Shown piece by piece: positions 1 to 4,945 of a stretch of 5,622 nucleotides of DNA (the first letter of the stretch is position 1; every line of letters begins with the position of its first letter). Origin of the DNA: Candidatus Chloroheliales bacterium (GTDB taxonomy: Bacteria; Chloroflexota; Chloroflexia; QHBQ01); NCBI GenBank assembly GCA_003243865.1, contig QHBQ01000397.1, positions 1-5,622 on the forward strand, read 5' to 3'. The notes below the pieces were generated by a model. It ran no database searches. It was given only the letters and a program-made list of their open reading frames with translations, and had not been told where the DNA came from. A program made the position numbers and the translations under genes.

Positions 1-1
1 G

Positions 2-60
2 CGCCCCCAACCCCCGGAAACCTAGCGACATTCGTGTTTGCGATAAGCAGGGTTGCACGT
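2..60 (+). repeat. Dispersed repeat, copy A
   Basis: This 59-bp stretch aligns without gaps to 1908-1966 at 47 of 59 positions (about 80%). The best conserved blocks are the C-rich start (14 identical bases), GCGACATTC and TTGCGAT. It lies upstream of the nucleotidyltransferase gene, while the other copy lies inside the 3' end of the ABC-F gene. It may extend left beyond the window. No coding function is visible; it looks like an intergenic genome-family repeat. Confidence 0.7.
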
Positions 61-108
61 CACCGAACAACCGGGGCTGCACCTATCGTAACCGATAATG
101 TCGCCTTA

Positions 109-130
109 GGGGCGCACCAATGTGCGCCCC
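109..130. promoter_or_regulatory. 9-bp dyad upstream of nucleotidyltransferase promoter
   Basis: GGGGCGCAC (109-117) and GTGCGCCCC (122-130) are perfect inverted complements around a CAAT loop. The dyad covers the place where a -35 box would sit, 10 bp upstream of the TATAAT at 140-145. It could be an operator that occludes polymerase, or the hairpin terminator of a + strand gene lying left of the window. Only a poor T-tract (GCATTGTGTT) follows it, so the terminator reading is weak. Confidence 0.5.
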
Positions 131-136
131 GCATTG

Positions 137-145
137 TGTTATAAT
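137..145 (+). promoter_or_regulatory. Extended -10 promoter for nucleotidyltransferase
   Basis: TGTTATAAT matches an extended -10 element (TGn followed by a consensus TATAAT at 140-145). No good -35 is present at the expected spacing (CCAATG at 117-122), which fits an extended -10 promoter. Transcription would begin near 152, about 25 nt before the ATG at 176 and just before the AGGAGG at 162-167. Confidence 0.5.
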
Positions 146-175
146 TAAGGCTGATTTAGGAAGGAGGCGCTTACT

Positions 176-799
176 ATGGCTCAGTCAATCGTCCGCCGCA
201 CCATCATTGATATGGCTCTGCGGCGGCAACGCCCTGGTAGCGGTAGCACTAAAGAGTTTTTGTTTAGGAGGACTGCACGTGTGGCTTGGCCTAACCTCGA
301 CCCTATTTTGAAGCCGATTAACTGGGCAGTGATTGGAGGGGTAGCCACTCGCCTTTATATGCCAGAGCGATCCACTGATGACTTCGACATCGCGGTTAAC
401 GTTGCCGATGCCCTGTCGGTGCGGCAGCGGCTGGCCGACAATGGCTACGCATACAAAGGGGAGCTAAGTATTGGCGGCTCGGCATGGCAGGACAAAACTG
501 GGTTGGATATAGATGTAATTGAGGGGTACGAACAGTGGTGGCCTGAAGCGCTGGCTCAGGCTCAGAACAACAGAGATCAACAGGGTCTGCCGATCATCCC
601 CTTGCCATACCTGGTGCTGCTCAAGCTAAAGGCGGGTAGGCTGGTGGATTTCGGCGACCTCGGCAAGGTGCTTGGTATCGCTGACGAGCAGATGCTTAAC
701 CAAGTGCGTTCAGTAATTGCTAAATACTCACCGAACGACCGCGAAGACCTTGAAAGCCTCATCTACCTCGGCAAGCTGGAAGTGGATAACGCTTCCTGA
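176..799 (+). CDS. Nucleotidyltransferase-fold protein (MNT/AbiEii-like)
   Basis: A 207-residue protein with the signature of a minimal nucleotidyltransferase. IGG at residues 53-55 is followed by R-S-T-D-D-F-D at 65-71, where Asp69 and Asp71 are the likely metal ligands. A third acidic site lies in LDIDVI (Asp111/Asp113). The segment PLPYLVLLKLKAGRLVDFGDL (143-162) carries the Lys150, Arg155, Asp158 and Asp161 pattern of the helical half of this fold. Known relatives transfer NMP to RNA or protein, and some are toxins of abortive-infection or MNT-type toxin-antitoxin systems; the substrate here is unknown. The ATG at 176 has AGGAGG 8 nt upstream. A GTG at 281 in the same frame also has AGGAGG (266-271) 9 nt upstream and would give a 172-residue protein that still holds the whole fold. 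I prefer 176 because it has an ATG and a promoter placed just before it. The extra 35 residues are Arg-rich. No antitoxin or HEPN partner is visible next to it. The 3' end overlaps convergent coaE by 37 bp. Confidence 0.8.
   Translation: MAQSIVRRTIIDMALRRQRPGSGSTKEFLFRRTARVAWPNLDPILKPINWAVIGGVATRLYMPERSTDDFDIAVNVADALSVRQRLADNGYAYKGELSIGGSAWQDKTGLDIDVIEGYEQWWPEALAQAQNNRDQQGLPIIPLPYLVLLKLKAGRLVDFGDLGKVLGIADEQMLNQVRSVIAKYSPNDREDLESLIYLGKLEVDNAS
266..283 (+). promoter_or_regulatory. Internal Shine-Dalgarno and alternative GTG start
   Basis: A perfect AGGAGG at 266-271 stands 9 nt before an in-frame GTG at 281-283 inside the nucleotidyltransferase gene. Translation from here would remove the first 35 residues but keep the catalytic domain. 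The site either marks the true start or allows a second, shorter product. Confidence 0.45.
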
Positions 800-1392
800 C
801 CAACCACCTTTGCCCACGCTGCGTCAACCTGCACCCGCGTCTGTTCGAGGCTGCCGCTGTTGTCAATCACCACATCGGCGCGGGCCAGCTTCTCGCTGAC
901 CGGCGGCTGGGCAGCAAGCCGAATCTGCGCCTGCTCCGCGCTGAGATTGTTGCGTGCCATCAGCCGCATCCGCTGCTGCTCAAGGTCGCAGACCACCACC
1001 CACACGCTATCCACCTGTTCGCCTAGCTTCGTCCGCCCCTCCAATAGTTTGACTGCATCAATCACGATCACCTCATAGCCGCTGCGCTCGGCCTCGGCCA
1101 CCTCGTCCCAGATCAGCTTGCTGATCGCCGGGTGGGTAATCTCTTCCAGCTTTGCCAGTTCCGCTGCGTCGCGGAAGACGATCTGGCCCAGCGCGGCGCG
1201 GTCAATCGTGCCATCCTCACCCACCACCTGCGGCCATGTCGCTACCACTTGCGCGTATGCCCCGCCGTCGGGCGCGAGTACACGATGCGTCCCCTGGTCG
1301 GCGTCTATCGTGTACGCGCCATGCGCGGCCAGCATCGCCAGCACGGTACTCTTGCCCACCGCGATGTTGCCGGTCAGACCGATTAGCAACAC
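763..1392 (-). CDS. coaE: Dephospho-CoA kinase
   Basis: A 209-residue P-loop kinase that phosphorylates the 3'-hydroxyl of the ribose in dephospho-CoA with ATP, the last step of coenzyme A synthesis in the cytoplasm. The length is normal for the family. Visible landmarks are the Walker A loop G8-NIAVG-K14-S15-T16, the D30-A-D32 motif after strand 2, the His87-Pro88 pair in the substrate region, the VIDAVKLLEG segment (109-119) in place of the usual PLLFE-type motif, the lid segment R143-LMAR147 and Gln162, and the C-terminal ADVVIDNSG (172-180). The start is a GTG at 1392-1390 with GGAGG (+ strand 1398-1402) 5 nt upstream; the next codon is TTG and could also serve. It has its own promoter candidate and is read in the same direction as the ABC-F gene 416 bp upstream. 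Its last 12 codons overlap the end of the opposing nucleotidyltransferase gene, with no terminator between them. Confidence 0.95.
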   Translation of the reverse strand: MLLIGLTGNIAVGKSTVLAMLAAHGAYTIDADQGTHRVLAPDGGAYAQVVATWPQVVGEDGTIDRAALGQIVFRDAAELAKLEEITHPAISKLIWDEVAEAERSGYEVIVIDAVKLLEGRTKLGEQVDSVWVVVCDLEQQRMRLMARNNLSAEQAQIRLAAQPPVSEKLARADVVIDNSGSLEQTRVQVDAAWAKVVGQEALSTSSLPR

Positions 1393-1406
1393 AATTGCCT
1401 CCGATT

Positions 1407-1431
1407 AAAAACTCCTCCCCAGCGGGGGAGG
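1407..1431 (-). terminator. Hairpin plus U-tract in coaE leader (terminator or attenuator-like)
   Basis: On the minus strand CCTCCCC, loop CGCT and GGGGAGG form a 7-bp GC-rich stem (1414-1431). It is followed by AG and five T residues (1411-1407), then only a few bases before the coaE Shine-Dalgarno sequence at 1402-1398. The layout is that of an intrinsic terminator placed inside the coaE leader. It could end read-through from the ABC-F side, attenuate coaE, or simply be a palindromic repeat element, because its CAACC flank and C-rich stem resemble the hairpin at 1975-2000. Confidence 0.45.
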
Positions 1432-1491
1432 TTGGGTGAGGGTGCGCGTTGAGCTTCACGTACCCACCTCTGATTTAATCTCCGTCCCCCT

Positions 1492-1520
1492 AATATAGCT
1501 GTTACTCACAAATGTCGCAA
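1492..1520 (-). promoter_or_regulatory. Sigma-70-type promoter for coaE
   Basis: Read on the minus strand, TTGCGA (1520-1515) and TATATT (1497-1492) are separated by exactly 17 bp. Each differs from consensus at two positions or fewer. The transcript would start near 1485 and give a leader of about 90 nt containing the hairpin at 1414-1431. This supports coaE being transcribed independently of the ABC-F gene. Confidence 0.5.
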
Positions 1521-1564
1521 GATTGCAAGCGGTGAAGGATAGTTCCGGGGGCTAGGGGTGACAG

Positions 1565-1789
1565 CCCATACACATCAAGCTAAGATGAAAGCCGGGGTGA
1601 CCGAGGGGGTTTGGGGGTAAGCCCCTAACTGCTGAAACCCTAGCAATGCTGCTCGTAAGCATAGTAGTCGTATTCTCAGGCATGGCCGGATGCAGCTTAA
1701 CCCCAGCATAGCTGCCAGTCAGCAGCTGGGGGCTTACCCCCAGACCCCCTGTAAGTTCCCAACCTTATTCTTAGCTTGATATCTATGGG
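1565..1789. repeat. 225-bp foldback (imperfect inverted repeat)
   Basis: The arms 1565-1635 and 1719-1789 are inverted complements in one ungapped register (54 of 71 positions). They include CCCATA/TATGGG, a perfect 12-bp ATCAAGCTAAGA pair and a 22-bp block (1604-1625 with 1729-1750) with one mismatch. After a one-base shift, pairing continues inward (1641-1660 with 1695-1714, 14 of 20), leaving a loop of about 34 nt. No protein of any length is credible here. It begins 19 bp past the ABC-F stop codon and ends before the coaE promoter. It may be a MITE-like relic, a structured RNA, or a transcription barrier; no T-tract follows either arm. Confidence 0.75.
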
Positions 1790-1808
1790 GTTGGGGGCGC
1801 AGCCACGG

Positions 1809-4172
1809 TCAGTGACGTGCAGCTCTGTTCATCGTAAGCCACAACGGCGAAAGCAAAAGCGCCAACCGAGCCTCATGCCAGCTGAAGTAGTGGGCAGCAC
1901 GGGGCTTCGCCCCCAACCCCCAGAAACTGGGCGACATTCTCGCTTGCGATGAGCATAGTTGCGCTTCGACATTCCCCCTCGCCCCCGGCGGGGCGAGGGG
2001 ATGGTTGCAATGACAGAGGCGCACCTGCTGGCACGCCCCAATCTGTAATCTACAATCTGCAATCTGCAATAATAATGCGGCCACCATGCTGGATAGCCGC
2101 TCCCAATCCTTGTATTTGCGCTCAAGCTCGACCTCAGCCTGCTCGTATTCGCGGCCCAGGCGACTGATTGCAGCAAGGTCGCGTTGTTCGGTGGCCGCGC
2201 CCAGGTCGGTGGTAAGCTGGCGCAGGCGCGTTTCCAGACCGTCAATCTGCTGCTCAAGCTGCTCCACCTCGCGGGTTCGTTCGCGCAGCTTGCCGTAGCT
2301 GGTGGTACTGGTCTGGCCGTTGCTGCGGCCATTCTTCGGCGTGGGCGGCTGCATCTTGCCATTCTTCATTGCGGGGGCAGCAGTTGCGGCCTTGCCGTTG
2401 CGAGTTGCGCCGTTGGCAGTCGGGCGAGCGGCGCCGTTGCTGGCGACCGGGGGTGCCAGCTGGCCCTTGCGCTTGTTGGCAGCAACAGGCTGCGGCGCGG
2501 GCGGCTGCAGCACGTTGACCCCTTCGCGTTCGCGGCGGGCCAGTTCGGCCTGATAGTCGCTGTAGTTACCGACGAAGGTGTCGAGGCGGCCCTTGTTTAC
2601 CACCCAGGTGTGGGTTGCCACCGCGTCAATGAAGTAGCGGTCGTGCGAGACGAACAGCAGGGTGCCGGGGTAGTCGCGCAGCACATCTTCGAGCGCTTCG
2701 CGGGCGTTGATGTCGAGGTGGTTGGTCGGCTCGTCGAGGATGAGGAAGTTGGCGCGGGCCAGGGTCAGCTTCGCCAGCGCCACGCGGCTGCGCTCACCGC
2801 CACTCAGGTCGCCGACGCGGCGGTATACCTCGTCGCCAGTGAACATGAAGCGGGCCAGCAGGTTGCGGGCGGTCTCCTCGCTCATCGGCTGGGCGCTCAT
2901 CACCTCGCTGATGATGTCGCGCTCCAGGTTCAGCCCCTCGTGGGCCTGGGCGTAGTAGCCGACAATCACGTTGCTGCCGAGTTGTAGCGTGCCGTGCAGG
3001 GGCGGCAATTCGCCGACAATCGTCTTCAGCAGGGTGGATTTGCCGCTGCCGTTCGGCCCCACCAGCGCGACCCGCTCACCGCGCCGAGCTTCGACATCGG
3101 GCAGGCGGAAGAGGATGCGTTCGCCCAGCGGTTCACCCTGCCGCCGATTGCGGTAGCCGACCGCCAGACAGTCAGTGACCAGCACCGCCTGACCACTGCG
3201 CAGGTCAGCGTTGAATTGCAGCTTCAGCTTGTCATGCTCGTCGGGCCGCGCGATGCGCTCCAGGCGATCGAGTTGCTTCTGCCGCCCCCGCGCCTGACGG
3301 TAGCGTTGGCCCGCCTTGTAGCGGCGGATGAAGTCCTCGGTTTTGGCGATATACTCCTGCTGCGCGGCATACTCGGTTTCGCGCCGCTCCAGCCGCTCGG
3401 CCTTGAGGTCGAGGTAGCGCGAGTAGCCGCCGGGGTAGTCCTCCAGCGTGCCGAAAGCCATATCGAGGGTGCGGTTGGTGGTTTTATCGAGGAAATAGCG
3501 GTCGTGAGAGATGAGGATAACGCTACCTGGCCACTTGTTGAGGAAATCTTCAAGCCATTCGAGTGCAGCGAGGTCGAGGTGATTGGTCGGTTCGTCGAGC
3601 AGCAGCAGATCGGGTGCAGAGAGCAACGCCTTGGCCAGCGCGGCCCGCGTCTTCTGGCCGCCACTGAGCTTGCCGAGCGGGTGATTAAACTGGTTGCGAC
3701 TGAAGCCGAGGCCCGCTAGCACCTGTTCGATGCGGGTTTCGTAATCGTAGCCGCCCAGATGCTCGAACCGCTCGGAGAGTTCGCTATAGGCATCCATCAG
3801 CGCGGCATAGGCGCTGCCCACCCCGCCCGCGCTCATCGCCGCCTCAAGCTGGCGCATCCGCGCCTGCATCTCCTGCACCTCGGCGAATGCGCTGTGCATC
3901 TCGCCAATCAGGGTCTGCCCGGCATCGCCAATATAAGTCACTTCCTGGGGCAGGTAGGTGATCTTCAGCCCCTTCGCCTTGATGATTTCGCCGCTGTCGG
4001 CCTCCTCCAGCCCGGCGATGATCTTCAGCAGCGTAGTCTTACCCGCGCCGTTCACCCCCACCAGCGCTACCTTCTCGCCCTCGCCGACCTGGAACGATAC
4101 GTTCTTGAATATCTGGGTGACGACGTAGGACTTGCTCAGTTTGTTGACGGTCAAAATTGTAGCCATTGGCAC
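1809..4172 (-). CDS. ABC-F family ATP-binding protein with repeat-derived C-terminal tail
   Basis: A 787-residue protein with two ABC ATPase domains and no membrane segments, the ABC-F pattern. Family members bind ribosomes and act in translation or antibiotic protection rather than transport. Domain 1 has Walker A GVNGAGKTT (39-47), an arm-like helical insert (about 90-145), signature LSGGQ (169-173), Walker B LLLLDEP with Asp193/Glu194 and switch His223. The charged interdomain linker, about 245-325, is the tRNA-contacting region in known relatives. Domain 2 has GPNGSGKST (372-380), LSGGE (456-460), Asp480/Glu481 and His510. Both sites look catalytically intact. A low-complexity Pro/Ala/Asn-Gly segment (about 552-626) leads to a C-terminal coiled coil (627-697), as in Uup/YdiF-like members. 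Residues 700-787 come from repeat DNA and are probably not ancestral. The GTG at 4172 has GAGAAGG 6 nt upstream; the ATG at 4166 lies 12 nt from it and is the alternative start. The length exceeds the usual 540-650 or so. The exact subfamily is not assignable by eye. Confidence 0.93.
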   Translation of the reverse strand: MPMATILTVNKLSKSYVVTQIFKNVSFQVGEGEKVALVGVNGAGKTTLLKIIAGLEEADSGEIIKAKGLKITYLPQEVTYIGDAGQTLIGEMHSAFAEVQEMQARMRQLEAAMSAGGVGSAYAALMDAYSELSERFEHLGGYDYETRIEQVLAGLGFSRNQFNHPLGKLSGGQKTRAALAKALLSAPDLLLLDEPTNHLDLAALEWLEDFLNKWPGSVILISHDRYFLDKTTNRTLDMAFGTLEDYPGGYSRYLDLKAERLERRETEYAAQQEYIAKTEDFIRRYKAGQRYRQARGRQKQLDRLERIARPDEHDKLKLQFNADLRSGQAVLVTDCLAVGYRNRRQGEPLGERILFRLPDVEARRGERVALVGPNGSGKSTLLKTIVGELPPLHGTLQLGSNVIVGYYAQAHEGLNLERDIISEVMSAQPMSEETARNLLARFMFTGDEVYRRVGDLSGGERSRVALAKLTLARANFLILDEPTNHLDINAREALEDVLRDYPGTLLFVSHDRYFIDAVATHTWVVNKGRLDTFVGNYSDYQAELARREREGVNVLQPPAPQPVAANKRKGQLAPPVASNGAARPTANGATRNGKAATAAPAMKNGKMQPPTPKNGRSNGQTSTTSYGKLRERTREVEQLEQQIDGLETRLRQLTTDLGAATEQRDLAAISRLGREYEQAEVELERKYKDWERLSSMVAALLLQIADCRLQIGACQQVRLCHCNHPLAPPGARGNVEAQLCSSQARMSPSFWGLGAKPRAAHYFSWHEARLALLLSPLWLTMNRAARH
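1908..1966 (+). repeat. Dispersed repeat, copy B
   Basis: This is the partner of 2-60 (47 of 59 identical, no gaps). It lies inside the last part of the ABC-F reading frame, where on the minus strand it encodes part of the tail around SQARMSPSFWGLGAK. It is preceded by the short hairpin GGGGC-TTC-GCCCC at 1901-1913. Its presence within the coding frame suggests that the frame was extended into an intergenic repeat rather than the repeat being a protein motif. Confidence 0.7.
1975..2000. repeat. Palindromic hairpin element with 11-bp perfect stem
   Basis: CCCCTCGCCCC (1975-1985) and GGGGCGAGGGG (1990-2000) pair perfectly around a CGGC loop. The flank reads CAACC on the minus strand, as in the hairpin at 1414-1431, so both look like members of one REP-like palindromic family with variable stems. 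It sits in the ABC-F frame and encodes the HPLAPPGARG stretch of the tail. Confidence 0.65.
2040..2073. repeat. Heptamer tandem array (AATCTGY)
   Basis: Four adjacent 7-bp units AATCTGT, AATCTAC, AATCTGC and AATCTGC (2040-2067) are followed by AATAAT. On the minus strand the unit is GCAGATT and it encodes LQIADCRLQI in the ABC-F frame, a peptide typical of translated simple repeats. It marks the junction where the normal coiled-coil end of the ABC-F protein gives way to repeat-derived sequence. Confidence 0.65.
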
Positions 4173-4241
4173 TCACAACCTTCTCATCTAGCTATGCTAA
4201 AGACCAGCGGCATGATTGCCTCTGGCCTTGCGGTCATATAA

Positions 4242-4270
4242 ATTATAACACCCATATCAGTGAAGGGCAA
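4242..4270 (-). promoter_or_regulatory. Sigma-70-type promoter for the ABC-F gene
   Basis: On the minus strand TTGCCC (4270-4265) and a perfect TATAAT (4247-4242) are separated by 17 bp. The start of transcription would be near 4235, giving a leader of about 63 nt before the GTG at 4172. This is the best-matching promoter in the window. Confidence 0.65.
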
Positions 4271-4290
4271 TATCTGGCTGGTGTAAGCAG

Positions 4291-4415
4291 GTTAAAATAC
4301 TGCAAAGGATGTAGCAAAGCTTCCGCGCCATGCCATAATAGCGCTGCTGGCAAGCAGTTTGGCAACCCACTAGCTGGGGATGGGGCGAGCCTGAAGGCCC
4401 GCCCTTTTCCTTTTT
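4291..4415 (+). ncRNA. Possible small RNA ending at the orphan terminator
   Basis: Upstream of the terminator at 4383-4415 lie three short consecutive hairpins: 4300-4304 with 4310-4314 (one G-U), 4344-4348 with 4353-4357 around a GGCA loop, and 4366-4369 with 4375-4378. Together they could be a short structured transcript. The 5' end is unknown. A TAAAAT at 4293-4298 is the nearest -10-like word, with no convincing -35. I could not match it to tmRNA, SRP RNA or a known riboswitch. The small stems may be chance. Confidence 0.2.
4383..4415 (+). terminator. Intrinsic terminator, + strand, orphan
   Basis: GGGCG-A-GCC (4383-4391), loop TGAA and GGC-C-CGCCC (4396-4404) form an 8-bp stem with one A/C mismatch. 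TTTTCCTTTTT (4405-4415) follows directly. It works only in the + direction, yet no credible + strand gene lies upstream, since everything to the left is antisense to the ABC-F gene or its leader. Confidence 0.6.
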
Positions 4416-4600
4416 ACCCTTGGTACATCTATACCCCACAATATACCGGCAAAGTTATCACAATACCATGAAAGCTGATAAATCCAAAGCTCCCCCTACC
4501 TTGTGTATATTTCTTGTACAGCAGGTCAGCTAACCTGCCAGGGTGATAGCAGCCCGGCAGCTATAAGGGACATTATATCCGCTGACCGGCATGGTGCAAT

Positions 4601-4655
4601 GTCTGGGCATAGTACTTTTGTCGGTCAACAACAGACAAAAGTACTATGCCCAGAC
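4601..4655. repeat. Perfect 22-bp inverted repeat with 11-nt loop
   Basis: Bases 4601-4622 (starting GTCTGGGCATAG) and 4634-4655 are exact inverted complements with no mismatch; the loop is GGTCAACAACA. No T-tract follows on either strand, so it is not an ordinary intrinsic terminator. It is unlike the C/G-rich palindromes elsewhere in the window, having about 45% GC arms. It may be a mobile-element end, a binding site for a dimeric protein, or a processed RNA hairpin. Confidence 0.85.
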
Positions 4656-4678
4656 TCGCGATCCTTGGTGCTATGTCG

Positions 4679-4684
4679 TATAAT
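4679..4684 (+). promoter_or_regulatory. Candidate -10 box upstream of secreted-protein gene
   Basis: A consensus TATAAT lies 24 bp downstream of the perfect inverted repeat. The sequence 17 bp further upstream is TCGCGA, a weak -35. If used, it would give a leader of about 255 nt for the gene at 4946 that includes the 10-bp stem at 4709-4737. A nearer alternative, TTGGCA at 4900-4905 with a GTATTGT-like -10, would put the start site on the ribosome-binding site and is less likely. Confidence 0.25.
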
Positions 4685-4708
4685 AATAGTATGGATTGTG
4701 AGATACTT

Positions 4709-4737
4709 GGTTGATCTTTCTGCTTGGAAGATTAACC
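4709..4737 (+). repeat. 10-bp stem-loop in putative leader
   Basis: GGTTGATCTT (4709-4718) pairs with AAGATTAACC (4728-4737) with one G-U wobble as RNA, around a 9-nt loop. No T-tract follows, so it is not a typical terminator. It lies between the TATAAT at 4679 and the secreted-protein gene. Confidence 0.45.
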
Positions 4738-4945
4738 TCGTGGTGAAGCATCAGCGTGGTTATGGTTCTACTCCCTTGATCCCACCTCCAGCTATAGTTG
4801 TTCTCCTCAGCCTGCAGTAATGGCCGAAGCAAGAGCAACCAGCCATGCACCCCCCTTGATTCATCGCTAGTACCCTTAGCGACTCTGACCTATCGGCGTT
4901 GGCACGGGCCGAGCAACCGGTTGTATTGTACGAAGGAGAGATTTA

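Larger units (their letters stand above)
4416..4945. other. 530-bp non-coding region rich in inverted repeats
   Basis: I find no credible gene here: the open frames lack ribosome-binding sites and have unusual composition. It is less GC-rich than the coding DNA around it. It contains two overlapping hairpins (4521-4538 and 4535-4560), the perfect 22-bp inverted repeat at 4601-4655, a TATAAT at 4679-4684, a 10-bp stem at 4709-4737 and a 6-bp dyad at 4864-4882. It precedes the secreted-protein gene and probably holds its promoter and leader. Confidence 0.6.

Noticed and set aside
1217..1459. 80-codon minus-strand frame over the coaE start
   Set aside because: It is a different frame of coaE; the real frame carries the P-loop and every coaE motif.
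1565..1789. Complete insertion sequence
   Set aside because: Inverted arms are present but there is no transposase frame between them and no evident target-site duplication.
2040..2073. CRISPR-like array
   Set aside because: The units are only 7 bp and directly adjacent with no spacers; it is a simple tandem repeat.
2184..2987. 267-codon + strand frame
   Set aside because: It lies antisense to the ABC-F gene, which has two complete sets of ATPase motifs in its own frame; the + frame shows no recognisable domain and owes its openness to GC-rich codon bias.
4291..4415. Known RNA such as SRP RNA, tmRNA, 6S RNA or a riboswitch
   Set aside because: I could not find the diagnostic conserved words of these families, for example the SRP GGAAGGAAGCAGCC-type loop or a tRNA-like T-arm.
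4166..4471. 101-codon + strand frame over the ABC-F promoter
   Set aside because: It overlaps the ABC-F start, promoter and leader, reads through the + strand terminator and has no family resemblance.
4601..4655. Inverted repeat as a rho-independent terminator
   Set aside because: Neither side is followed by a T-tract, so the hairpin alone does not meet the requirements.
4503..4820. 105-codon + strand frame starting at GTG
   Set aside because: No ribosome-binding site precedes it, it runs straight through the perfect inverted repeat and another hairpin, and its composition is unlike the other genes.
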